64,000 bases of DNA from the NCBI GenBank assembly GCA_000024525.1, contig CP001769.1, positions 7,969,001 through 8,033,000 on the forward strand, in the 5' to 3' direction. Of this stretch, positions 26,354-34,266 are shown in pieces (positions within the stretch are counted from its first letter, which is position 1; every line of letters begins with the position of its first letter). Both the position numbers and the translations under genes were made by a program. The stretch comes from Spirosoma linguale DSM 74 (lineage in GTDB: Bacteria; Bacteroidota; Bacteroidia; Cytophagales; Spirosomataceae). The notes beneath the pieces are model-generated. The model was not told the DNA's origin. It was given only the letters and a program-made list of their open reading frames with translations, and did not search any database.

Positions 26354-26461
26354 GGTGTATCGGACCGCATCCTGCTGTCCAGCCGTCAGGCTAATTTTTC
26401 CAACAGTAGCACATACAATTTTAGCCTGACGGCTGGACAGCAGGATGCGGCCCGATACACC
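26354..26461. repeat. 41-bp inverted repeat
   Basis: The arms 26354-26394 and 26421-26461 match with one mismatch over a 26-bp spacer. It occupies nearly the whole gap between the transporter gene (ends 26497, minus strand) and the regulator start at 26334. It is the longest inverted repeat in the window, and no T-run follows on the minus strand. Confidence 0.85.
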
Positions 26462-26496
26462 AATCAAAATACAACATGACTCAATGTTCGCTATAA

Positions 26497-27759
26497 TTAA
26501 TTTCCGGCGGTTTCTTTTACCGGTTCAGCCTTTCGCTTAATCGTTGCGTTGTTAACCAGCGGCTTTGCCCAAAAACCGATACTGACAATGTAGCCCAGCG
26601 TAATCAGCATGAGCAGCATAGCCCAGCGCAGCCCCACCAACTCGGCTACTCCGCCGATGAGGAGCGGAGTCAGTGCGCCCCCGACGATTCCGGTACACAA
26701 GATACCCGAAAATGTGCCATGATGATGGGGGACTGAGTTAAGGGCCAGCGAAAAAATGATGGACCACATCACCGACGCAAAAAAACCGGTGGCCGGTAAG
26801 GCAAAAAGCGCCCAGTCTCTGGGTCCAAACAGGCCAATCACCAGCGCCAGCATAGCACCGAGCGTGAACGTAATGAGGACTTTTCGGCTATCGGCGAATT
26901 TAAGTAGTACTAATCCCAGCGCACAGCCAACGGTCATCAGCCCCCAGAAATAAGCTACGGCCGTAGCGCCCGTCGTGGCTGGGTCGACGCCATGATACAG
27001 TTGCAGAAATTTCGACATCCAGTTGGCAATACCCTGCTCCGTGCCGACATACGCAAAAATACCCGCGAAAAAGAGGAGAACCGTTCGGTTGCGAAGCAGC
27101 TCCCGGAGCGTACCCCCCACTTCAATCCGTTCGTCGTCCTGAAGAACAACCGCCGGGAACCGAATCAATCCCACCACCACGATCATGAGCAGGGTGATGA
27201 CGGCAAAGACCCAATACAGCGACACCCACTCGAAATGCATGGGTACCAGTCGATTGAGTAGCTGAATCAGAAAAGACGGGTCGTTGGTATGAACGGTGCG
27301 GACAAAGTAACTGTACAGCAATGGGCTCAAAAAAGAAGCTGCCCCGGTAAACAGCTGTGCCAGCACCGAATTGAACGCAAAATGCTCTTCGCCCCCGGCC
27401 ACCCGAAGCAGCGGGTTGATGGCTACTTGCAGCATCGCCATGCCCATACCAATGGAAAACAACGAGATCAGCGCCACCCAAAAGTGAGGAACCAGGGCAA
27501 AGAGCAGCGCCCCTAGTAACGCCAGCAGAAAAGCCCCCAGTAACACCGGCTTCTCGTGGTATTTCTCTACCAGAATACCCGATGGCATGGACACACCGTA
27601 GGCGACAAAAAAAGCAAATGGCAGGAAACCCGCCAATCCGATGCTGAGCTGAAAACTGTCGACCAGATCGGGGATAATCGGCCCGAGAATATTGGTCAGA
27701 AAGGAAATGACAAAGAAGATCAACAGAATCAGGACAACCAGTAGCGGGTTTCGTTTCAT
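26497..27759 (-). CDS. FHS-like MFS sugar transporter
   Basis: This 420-residue, 12-helix major facilitator protein resembles the fucose/glucose/galactose:H+ symporter (FucP/GluP) group common in Bacteroidota (LLVVLILLIFFVISFLTNILGPIIPDLVDSFQLS; FLPFAFFVAYGVSMPSGILVEKYHEKPVLLGAFLLALLGALLFAL; GMGMAMLQVAINPLLRVAGGEEHFAFNSVLAQLFTGAASF; FAGIFAYVGTEQGIANWMSKFL). It should import a monosaccharide across the inner membrane. The neighbours (ROK kinase, GH20 hexosaminidase) suggest N-acetylglucosamine or a related amino sugar. A hairpin separates it from the ROK gene upstream. Confidence 0.88.
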   Translation of the reverse strand: MKRNPLLVVLILLIFFVISFLTNILGPIIPDLVDSFQLSIGLAGFLPFAFFVAYGVSMPSGILVEKYHEKPVLLGAFLLALLGALLFALVPHFWVALISLFSIGMGMAMLQVAINPLLRVAGGEEHFAFNSVLAQLFTGAASFLSPLLYSYFVRTVHTNDPSFLIQLLNRLVPMHFEWVSLYWVFAVITLLMIVVVGLIRFPAVVLQDDERIEVGGTLRELLRNRTVLLFFAGIFAYVGTEQGIANWMSKFLQLYHGVDPATTGATAVAYFWGLMTVGCALGLVLLKFADSRKVLITFTLGAMLALVIGLFGPRDWALFALPATGFFASVMWSIIFSLALNSVPHHHGTFSGILCTGIVGGALTPLLIGGVAELVGLRWAMLLMLITLGYIVSIGFWAKPLVNNATIKRKAEPVKETAGN

Positions 27760-27780
27760 AGTTTTTGGAGAGTGAAAGGT

Positions 27781-27827
27781 GCTTTAGACAAACGCCATAT
27801 CTTCAGGATATGGCGTTTGTCTAAAGC
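27781..27827. repeat. 21-bp perfect hairpin sharing its core with 7834-7908
   Basis: The arms 27781-27801 and 27807-27827 pair perfectly over TTCAG. The inner 29 bp (27787-27815) differ from the hairpin core at 7857-7885 at only two positions, both in the loop-proximal part, while the outer arms are unrelated to those of the other copy. It lies between the ROK and transporter genes on the minus strand. Confidence 0.85.
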
Positions 27828-27842
27828 AAAAAACAGCAACTT

Positions 27843-28679
27843 CTACACCAGTTGGCGCACCAGTGCAGCCGCGCCCAGCAGGGCGATGTTCTCGTTCTGG
27901 GACTGGAAAATCTGTAGCCGACGTAGCGTAACCGGATACGCAAAGTCGGCCATGCTTTCGTACATCGACGCCCGGAAAAATGGGTACGCCTTGGCAATGG
28001 AGCCACCCAGGATAATCACTTCGGGGTCGTAGGTGTAAAGCACTGTTTTTACGGCCACGCCGAAGTGCTTTCCGAAATCATCCCAGAGGCTCAGCGCGTT
28101 TTTATCCCCGAGGGTAGCCGACAGACTGGCCTCCAGTGCCGTTGTTCCGTGAATGGATTCGAAAAACTGTGTGGCCGCATACGACTCGATATTTTTGTCG
28201 AGGTACGGCAGTAGCCCGATTTCGCCCGCTCCGCAGTTACTGCCCGCATATAGCTGGTTGTCGATGATAATGCCCGACCCCAGCCCTGTTCCAATGGACA
28301 TGCCCACCGCCGACCGGTAGCCTTTAGCCAGCCCAAACTGATGCTCGCCGAGAATAAAGCAGTTCACATCGTTATTCACGAAAACGGGAAGGTCGAACTC
28401 TTTTTCCAGAATATCGCGCAGGGCCACTTCCTCCCACGAGGGGATGTTGGCGACATTATAGACAATCCCCCGGTCAATATCGACCACCGATGGGACCCCA
28501 ATGCCGATGCTGTTTACAGAATCGTCCGCAAAGGGCTGGATAAGCGCGATAAGCTGCGCCAGGGTAGCTTGAAGTGAGTCTTTTTGTTCCAGCGCCATAC
28601 TGCGCTGTCGAACAAGTATACCATTATCGACCAGACCAACGCGTACATTGGTTCCGCCTAAGTCAACTCCGATAGTCAT
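27843..28679 (-). CDS. ROK-family sugar kinase
   Basis: This 278-residue ROK protein has no DNA-binding domain, so it is a kinase rather than a NagC-type repressor. The ATP site DLGGTN (6-11), catalytic Asp104 in VNNDVN, GMSIGTGLGSGII and GEIG (152-155) are present. The zinc site typical of ROK kinases is missing: the usual GEIGH reads GEIGLL and there is no CxCGxxGCxE cluster afterwards. By context it should phosphorylate an imported amino sugar such as GlcNAc or ManNAc; glucose is possible too. It lies between the transporter and the GH20 gene on the same strand. Confidence 0.88.
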   Translation of the reverse strand: MTIGVDLGGTNVRVGLVDNGILVRQRSMALEQKDSLQATLAQLIALIQPFADDSVNSIGIGVPSVVDIDRGIVYNVANIPSWEEVALRDILEKEFDLPVFVNNDVNCFILGEHQFGLAKGYRSAVGMSIGTGLGSGIIIDNQLYAGSNCGAGEIGLLPYLDKNIESYAATQFFESIHGTTALEASLSATLGDKNALSLWDDFGKHFGVAVKTVLYTYDPEVIILGGSIAKAYPFFRASMYESMADFAYPVTLRRLQIFQSQNENIALLGAAALVRQLV

Positions 28680-28721
28680 AGAAAGCAGTTTTTAGTTTTA
28701 AGCTATACGGTCACTGTGACT

Positions 28722-31313
28722 TTATAGACTTGTACGGGTAACAATTACTGATCGACTCGACCGACCGGCGCTGTCAAAACTCTTCAACTTTACCGTACCT
28801 GTTATCGGCACCGGATTCTTGTATAAGGTCGATTGGCTGGTTGGTTCAGTACCGTCGGTGGTATAGCGAATCAGCAGGCCCGGCAATTCGACGTTGGCGC
28901 GGAGCATTCCCTTGTCGATGAGTGCCCCAGGCGGTGGAAGCCGGTAGGCATACCCCCCGTTGATGCGCGCCAGCCGGGGTAGGTCTTTCTGCGCAAGGGT
29001 ATTGGCAAACACGTTCCAGCCCGTGCTGATGGCTTTTTCGCGCGCCTGCCGGTTCTCGATGGTTTCCCAGGGGCGCTCAGGAGCCCAGGCACTTTCGGCA
29101 AACCCCAGCAGTTTGGGCAGGATGTAATATTCGGCCATGTCGCGCCCTTTGACGGTCTCGCTCCAGAGTTGAGCCTCAATGCCCCGAATGTTCTTGCGGG
29201 CTTCGGGCTTCATCCGTTCTAGGCCGGTAAAGTCAAGTGGTTTGCCCATGGCCGTTTTGTAGGTGGTCTTGAACATATCGAACGGGGCAAACGCCCAACT
29301 ATTGCGGGTGTCGACATAACCCGCCCAGTAAAGGCCTGGCTCACGCGGGTCGTTATTGTAAGCCAGGTCGAAGTAAAAGTTCGACACGTTACACAGCACG
29401 ACCGGATAACCGGCATTGGCCAACCGGTTGCCCAGGTCGGGGTCGAAAAGGTTGTTCCAAATGTAGGGCACAACTTTCTGACCAACAAAGGCAGGATTGG
29501 GAACGTACGCTCCGGTTGCCGATTTGGTGAGGGCAACCTCTTCCCAGCCATGAACTTCCAGATTGCGCTTCTTGAGCCGTTTCAGCAGGTTCTGGAAGAA
29601 ATACGCCTGTAAGTTTTTAGGGTCACCGATAGTCGGATTGGCCTTCAGCAGTTTGGCCGCAACGGGCGATTTTGTCCAGGCCCCCTCCGGTACTTCGTCG
29701 CCACCAGCGTGCATGACATCCATCGGTACCCCGGCTTCTTTGTATAGTTTGGCGATTTCGTCCACCACTTTTTCGTAGAAACGATAGGTGGATTCCTGCC
29801 CCACACTCACCACATTGTCGGTATATCCCTGCGCAGAGAGATAGACGGATTTGTCGTTGGGGTCGATGAGCCGGTATTCGTTCGCTTCGCGCTCTTTCCC
29901 TTCCTTCATCAGCCGTTCGTAGCGGGCTTCCATGGCTTTGATAGCCGCTCGGGCGTGACCGGGAAAATTCAGCTCGGGAATGACTTTGATGTGCCTTGAC
30001 TTCGCGTATTTCAGGATTTCGACAAAATCGGCTTTGGTGTAATAGCCGCTGCCGTATCGCCCTTCAGCATAGGCTTTCGGTCCGGAGCCGTAGGCGGGGT
30101 GTAGCACCGGCGTTTCTTTGCCCGACGTATGCTGTCGCTGGGCACCCACTTTGGTCAGCTCGGGAAGCCCGTCGATTTCGAGCCGCCAGCCTTCGTCTTC
30201 GGTGGTGTAGAAAAGGAAGTGGTTGACTTTATAAAAGGCCAGCACGTCAAGAATACGCAGGATGGTTTCTTTGGTCTGGAAATTCCGGCTGACATCCAGG
30301 TGCAGACCCCGGAACGGAAAACGGGGCGCATCCTCGATTTGCGTATATCGGACTGCCATATCAGCGGTGGGAGTTCTGTAGGCTTCGGTGGGTAGGAGAG
30401 CCAGCAGGCTCTGTATGCCGTAAAACACCCCGGCGGCATCGCTTCCGGTAATGGAAACCCCGTTTCCGTCGATACCGAGTCGGTACGCTTCGTTGGCCGT
30501 ACCGTTAACGCTGACATTGCCCGTTTTTAAGAATATGCCCGTTTTGGGTGGCGTTCCTGTCGTTATTGACAAGTCTTTTCCAGTCAGGTCTTTCAGTTTC
30601 TGTTTCAGGAAATCGGCTTCGTTTTCGAGCCCTTTTTCGGCATAGATCGGCATGGACGCAGTCAGGGCCAGCGTTTGCGTACCGGTGCTCAGTTTAACGG
30701 GCGAGGGGATGATTTTCTGGAGCTGTTCGGCCGGGAGCAACGAAACAGACAGGTTGTTTCGGTAGGTATTTTCGGCGGTGTATTGGGGCTCCAGGTCGTT
30801 GACGCCCCGCTGCATCTGTTCCTTACGGGTGAAGGGCCGGACGGTGTAATTGGCGATTTCGGCAACGCTTTCTTCCTTACCCGCTTTGTCGTACAGCACA
30901 ACATACAGGCCCAGGGGCGCATCGGTCAGTTTGGTGACGGCTTCGGTGCCTTCGTAGCGGATTTCGGTCGAGGCACCGGGTTTAAGGCTGAATCCCTTGT
31001 TCGGTGCGAGCGTATACCAGTCGCCGTTGATGTGCCGAACCGTGGCCAGTTGGGGCGTTTTGGGCGTGATGATCGGGCGGGGAGCCATGTTGAAGAACAA
31101 CGCCCAGTTGGCATCCGTCAGTGGTTGGTCGCTGTTGTTTTTGATCGTAAAACGAGCTTCGAACCCATCTTTCACGTCCGTGAAATTACTGACCAGTTCC
31201 CACGAAACCACCAGTTGCCGCCCCAGAGCACCGTCTCCTCCGGGTGCCTGCCGACAGCTATTTGTGCCAGCGATGACCAAAAAAAGGAGAGCGGCATAAA
31301 AACCAATTCGCAT
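28722..31313 (-). CDS. GH20 beta-N-acetylhexosaminidase (lipoprotein)
   Basis: This 863-residue exo-hexosaminidase releases terminal GlcNAc or GalNAc from glycans. A lipobox Cys20 (IAGTNSC) anchors it to a membrane. An N-terminal chitobiase/hexosaminidase sugar-binding domain sits at about 35-160 (VVSWELVSNFTDVKDGFEARFTIKNNSDQPL), a GH20 domain 2 at about 195-325, and the catalytic TIM barrel at about 333-700. The Asp539-Glu540 acid pair is in HAGGDEVPEG, and the FRGLHLDVSRNF and IPELNFPGHARA motifs are present. A C-terminal chitobiase-type beta domain closes the protein at about 800-863. The mechanism is substrate-assisted, with Glu540 as acid/base by family rule. It is divergent from the acyltransferase/symporter/lyase genes, sharing a promoter region with small dyads and an inverted repeat. 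Confidence 0.95.
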   Translation of the reverse strand: MRIGFYAALLFLVIAGTNSCRQAPGGDGALGRQLVVSWELVSNFTDVKDGFEARFTIKNNSDQPLTDANWALFFNMAPRPIITPKTPQLATVRHINGDWYTLAPNKGFSLKPGASTEIRYEGTEAVTKLTDAPLGLYVVLYDKAGKEESVAEIANYTVRPFTRKEQMQRGVNDLEPQYTAENTYRNNLSVSLLPAEQLQKIIPSPVKLSTGTQTLALTASMPIYAEKGLENEADFLKQKLKDLTGKDLSITTGTPPKTGIFLKTGNVSVNGTANEAYRLGIDGNGVSITGSDAAGVFYGIQSLLALLPTEAYRTPTADMAVRYTQIEDAPRFPFRGLHLDVSRNFQTKETILRILDVLAFYKVNHFLFYTTEDEGWRLEIDGLPELTKVGAQRQHTSGKETPVLHPAYGSGPKAYAEGRYGSGYYTKADFVEILKYAKSRHIKVIPELNFPGHARAAIKAMEARYERLMKEGKEREANEYRLIDPNDKSVYLSAQGYTDNVVSVGQESTYRFYEKVVDEIAKLYKEAGVPMDVMHAGGDEVPEGAWTKSPVAAKLLKANPTIGDPKNLQAYFFQNLLKRLKKRNLEVHGWEEVALTKSATGAYVPNPAFVGQKVVPYIWNNLFDPDLGNRLANAGYPVVLCNVSNFYFDLAYNNDPREPGLYWAGYVDTRNSWAFAPFDMFKTTYKTAMGKPLDFTGLERMKPEARKNIRGIEAQLWSETVKGRDMAEYYILPKLLGFAESAWAPERPWETIENRQAREKAISTGWNVFANTLAQKDLPRLARINGGYAYRLPPPGALIDKGMLRANVELPGLLIRYTTDGTEPTSQSTLYKNPVPITGTVKLKSFDSAGRSSRSVIVTRTSL

Positions 31314-31338
31314 AAATAGTCAGGTTAAGTAGCCTATA

Positions 31339-31378
31339 TAGTACTCAAATCAGTACTAAAGATACTATTACTGTATCT
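31339..31378. promoter_or_regulatory. Two short dyads in the divergent amino-sugar promoter region
   Basis: TAGTACT-N6-AGTACTA (31339-31358) and AGATAC-N7-GTATCT (31360-31378) lie side by side, 25 bp upstream of the GH20 start and about 110 bp upstream of the acyltransferase start. They have the shape of operator sites; the XylR-type regulator at 25171-26334 is a candidate binder. This is inferred from symmetry alone. Confidence 0.4.
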
Positions 31379-31397
31379 GTGCTTTTTTTGTGATTAC

Positions 31398-31461
31398 GTA
31401 CCTACGGGCTTTAGCCCGTATATAACAGCAGTCTGAATTACGGGCTAAAGCCCGTAGGTAC
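31398..31461. repeat. Paired-palindrome inverted repeat (REP/BIME-like) between divergent genes
   Basis: Perfect 23-bp arms 31398-31420 and 31439-31461 are separated by 18 bp. Each arm holds its own palindrome around ACGGGCT/AGCCCGT (31403-31420 and 31439-31456, centres 36 bp apart). Because the genes on both sides point away from it, it cannot be a terminator for either. Confidence 0.85.
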
Positions 31462-31489
31462 TACAACCTAACCAATTACTCAATAACCA

Positions 31490-32584
31490 ATGCGCCAACC
31501 TCACCGCCTGATTTCGCTGGATGCCATGCGTGGGTTTACCATTGCGGCTATGATTGTTGCCAATTTTCCGGGTAGTGAAGAGTTTGTTTATTTCACGCTG
31601 CGGCATTCACGCTGGAACGGGCTGTCATTTACCGATCTCATTGCGCCGTTTTTCCTGTTTATCGTGGGCGTTTCCATTGTGCTGGCCTACGCCCGGAAGC
31701 GGGCCGATGGGAGTCCGAAAGGGCCGCTGATTCAGAAAATCGTACTTCGGTCGCTGAAAATTTTCGCGGTGGGCATGTTCCTGAACCTGCTGCCCGATTT
31801 TGATTTCGCTACCCTCCGCTGGACGGGCACCCTCCACCGCATCGCCATCGTCTTTCTGGTCTGCGCCCTGCTTTTTCTAACGACAAGCTGGAGACAGCAG
31901 GCTTGGATTGCTACCCTCACGCTGCTTGCCTACTGGCTGGCTATGACCCAAATTCCGACGCCGGACGTAGGCCGCGTGGTGCTGGAACCGGGCCAAAATC
32001 TGGCGGCCTGGCTCGACCGGCGCTACCTGCCGGGCCGGATGTGGCAGGGCACCTGGGACCCCGAAGGCATTCTCAGCACGTTTCCCTCCATTGTAACGGG
32101 TATTTTGGGTATGCTGGCCGGTCGCCTGATGGTCAGTCCCGCCAGCCAGACCGCCAAGGTGTCGTACCTCATGACGGCGGGTGTGTTTACGGCAGCTCTG
32201 GGCTACTTCTGGGGGTTGACGTTCCCGGTCAACGAAAACCTCTGGACCAGTTCCTTCGTGCTGGTGACGGCCGGTTTTGCCGCTCTTGTGCTTGGAGCCG
32301 TCTATTTTCTGGTTGATGTGCTGGGGCATACCTCCGGCACAAAACCGGGGGTTGTTTTCGGAGCCAACGCCATTACGGTCTATGTGCTGGCCGACCTGTT
32401 TGCCCTCGTTTTCTACCGGCTTAAAGTTGGGGGCGAACCATTGAACGAGCAGGCAGTAGCAAGTCTGACTGCCGTAGGTGTGTCGCCCGAACTCGCCAGT
32501 TTGCTGTACGCCCTGCTGTTTGTTGGCATCAACTTTATACCGGCTTATGTGCTGTACCGGCGGCATATTTTCATAAAACTTTGA
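31490..32584 (+). CDS. NagX/HGSNAT-like membrane acyltransferase (DUF5009)
   Basis: This 364-residue integral membrane protein has about 10 helices. It opens with the family signature RLISLDAMRGFTIAAMIVAN, followed by WNGLSFTDLIAPFFLFIVGVSI and WQGTWDPEGILSTFPSIVTGILGMLAGR. Relatives include heparan-alpha-glucosaminide N-acetyltransferase and the NagX protein of GlcNAc loci, which are thought to move acetyl groups across the membrane to amino sugars or act in their uptake. Its place opposite a GH20 gene and before a symporter fits an amino-sugar role. A paralog is encoded at 49760-50905. Confidence 0.85.
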   Translation: MRQPHRLISLDAMRGFTIAAMIVANFPGSEEFVYFTLRHSRWNGLSFTDLIAPFFLFIVGVSIVLAYARKRADGSPKGPLIQKIVLRSLKIFAVGMFLNLLPDFDFATLRWTGTLHRIAIVFLVCALLFLTTSWRQQAWIATLTLLAYWLAMTQIPTPDVGRVVLEPGQNLAAWLDRRYLPGRMWQGTWDPEGILSTFPSIVTGILGMLAGRLMVSPASQTAKVSYLMTAGVFTAALGYFWGLTFPVNENLWTSSFVLVTAGFAALVLGAVYFLVDVLGHTSGTKPGVVFGANAITVYVLADLFALVFYRLKVGGEPLNEQAVASLTAVGVSPELASLLYALLFVGINFIPAYVLYRRHIFIKL

Positions 32585-32676
32585 GTCTGTGTAGGGTAGG
32601 GGCTGGCTCCAATTTCCCTTACGCATGACAACGACCCTATTCCTAACGTTTGCCCTGACACCTGTGTAGTACCTCC

Positions 32677-34266
32677 ATGAAAAACCTGCCCATTTTTGAT
32701 CTTGCTGTAATAGCCGCCTACCTCGTCGCGATGGTGCTGGTGGGCGTTTACTTCTCCCGAAAAAACAAAAACGCCGATCAATTCACCAAAGCGTCGGGGC
32801 TTATTCCGGGCTGGGCGACCGGCCTGTCCATTTACGCGACCTTTCTAAGCAGCAACACCTTTCTGGGTGTGCCGGGGAAGGCGTTCGGCGGTAACTGGAA
32901 TTCATTCGTTTTCAGCTTGTCCATGCCGCTGGCGGCTTATATGGCCTCCCGCTTTTTTGTGCCATTCTATCGTCAAACTGGCGAAATATCGGCCTATACG
33001 CATCTGGAACACCGTTTCGGGCCGTGGGCCAGAACCTATGCGGTAGTCTGTTTTCTGCTCACGCAGCTGGCCCGGATGGGCTCGATCTTTCTGGGAATTG
33101 CCCTGAGCTTACAGGCACTGACGGGCTTTTCCATGCAGATGATTATGGTCGTTATGGGCGTTTGTATCATCATTTATACGGTTCTGGGTGGCATGGAAGC
33201 GGTTATCTGGACGGAGGTGGTGCAGGCCGTTGTTAAAACCTTTGGTGCACTCCTGATTCTGTATCTCATTGTGCAGGCCATGCCGGGGGGCGTTACCAGC
33301 ATTGTCGACATTGGGGCCACGCACGATAAATTCAGTTTAGGCACGTTCTCACCCGATTTTACTCAATCCTCGTTCTGGGTAGTGCTGCTGTACGGGTTCT
33401 TTATCAACCTCAATAATTTCGGGATGGACCAGAATTACATCCAGCGTTACCACACCACGGCATCGGCCAAAGAAGCGTCCAAATCGCTCTGGCTTTGCGT
33501 ATGGCTGTACGTACCGGCTTCGCTGCTTTTCTTCGTGATCGGTTCCTGCCTGTTTGCCTACTACCAAGTCCACCCCGAATTTATCGACGCCATCAAGCAG
33601 AAAGTAGCGCTGGACCGATTGCCCGCCACGGCGTCGGCGGCCGAGGTGTCGCGGTTAGTGACCTCATTGCAACCAGCCGATTATGGCGATAAGGTGATGC
33701 CGCATTTTATGGTGACCAACGTGCCGCCGGGCCTGATGGGATTGATCATTTCCGCCATTCTGTCGGCGGCCATGAGTACCATCAGTTCGGGCATGAACGC
33801 ATCGGCGACAGTGTTTACCGAAGATATTTACAAACGGTACATCAACCCCAATCCCAGCCCGAAAAAACAACTGGCACTGTTGCATCTGGCTACGGTGGTG
33901 GTTGGCGTGATGGGGCTGGCTGCGGGACTGGCCATGATCGGGGTAAAAAGTATTCTGGATGCCTGGTGGACCCTTTCGGGTATATTTGCGGCCGGTATGC
34001 TGGGCTTGTTTCTGCTGGGACTAATCAGTCGGCGCACCACCAGTCACGAAGCCCTGACGGCCACGGCCATCGGGGTGCTGGTCATTCTCTGGATGACTTT
34101 CTCCGGCAGCCTCCCCGACGACTATGGCTACCTGCGGAATCCGCTGCACAGCAACATGATCATTGTGGTAGGTACGCTCACTATTTTCCTGATTGGGATA
34201 CTCCTGACTAAACTAAAAAATGGCCGTTCAACACCCAGCGAACAAACGGCTGCTATGGCTAAATGA
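32677..34266 (+). CDS. SSS-family sodium:solute symporter
   Basis: This 529-residue sodium/solute symporter of about 13-14 helices has the family features NADQFTKASGLIPGWATGLSIYATFLSSNTFLGVPGKAFGGNW (helix 1-2 region), 'NNFGMDQNYIQRYHTTASAKEASKSLW' and 'ISAILSAAMSTISSGMNASATVFTEDIYKRY', the conserved sodium-site helix. Many Bacteroidota members import sialic acid or other acidic or amino sugars. The next gene, a NanA-like lyase, overlaps its stop codon (ATGA), which points to a common substrate. Confidence 0.92.
   Translation: MKNLPIFDLAVIAAYLVAMVLVGVYFSRKNKNADQFTKASGLIPGWATGLSIYATFLSSNTFLGVPGKAFGGNWNSFVFSLSMPLAAYMASRFFVPFYRQTGEISAYTHLEHRFGPWARTYAVVCFLLTQLARMGSIFLGIALSLQALTGFSMQMIMVVMGVCIIIYTVLGGMEAVIWTEVVQAVVKTFGALLILYLIVQAMPGGVTSIVDIGATHDKFSLGTFSPDFTQSSFWVVLLYGFFINLNNFGMDQNYIQRYHTTASAKEASKSLWLCVWLYVPASLLFFVIGSCLFAYYQVHPEFIDAIKQKVALDRLPATASAAEVSRLVTSLQPADYGDKVMPHFMVTNVPPGLMGLIISAILSAAMSTISSGMNASATVFTEDIYKRYINPNPSPKKQLALLHLATVVVGVMGLAAGLAMIGVKSILDAWWTLSGIFAAGMLGLFLLGLISRRTTSHEALTATAIGVLVILWMTFSGSLPDDYGYLRNPLHSNMIIVVGTLTIFLIGILLTKLKNGRSTPSEQTAAMAK

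Noticed and set aside
26335..26370. N-terminal extension of the XylR-type regulator
   Set aside because: The 12 extra codons read into the arm of the inverted repeat at 26354-26461; the family starts at MHKIILLID.
30675..31319. 214-codon open frame on the plus strand
   Set aside because: It is antisense to the N-terminal domains of the GH20 hexosaminidase.
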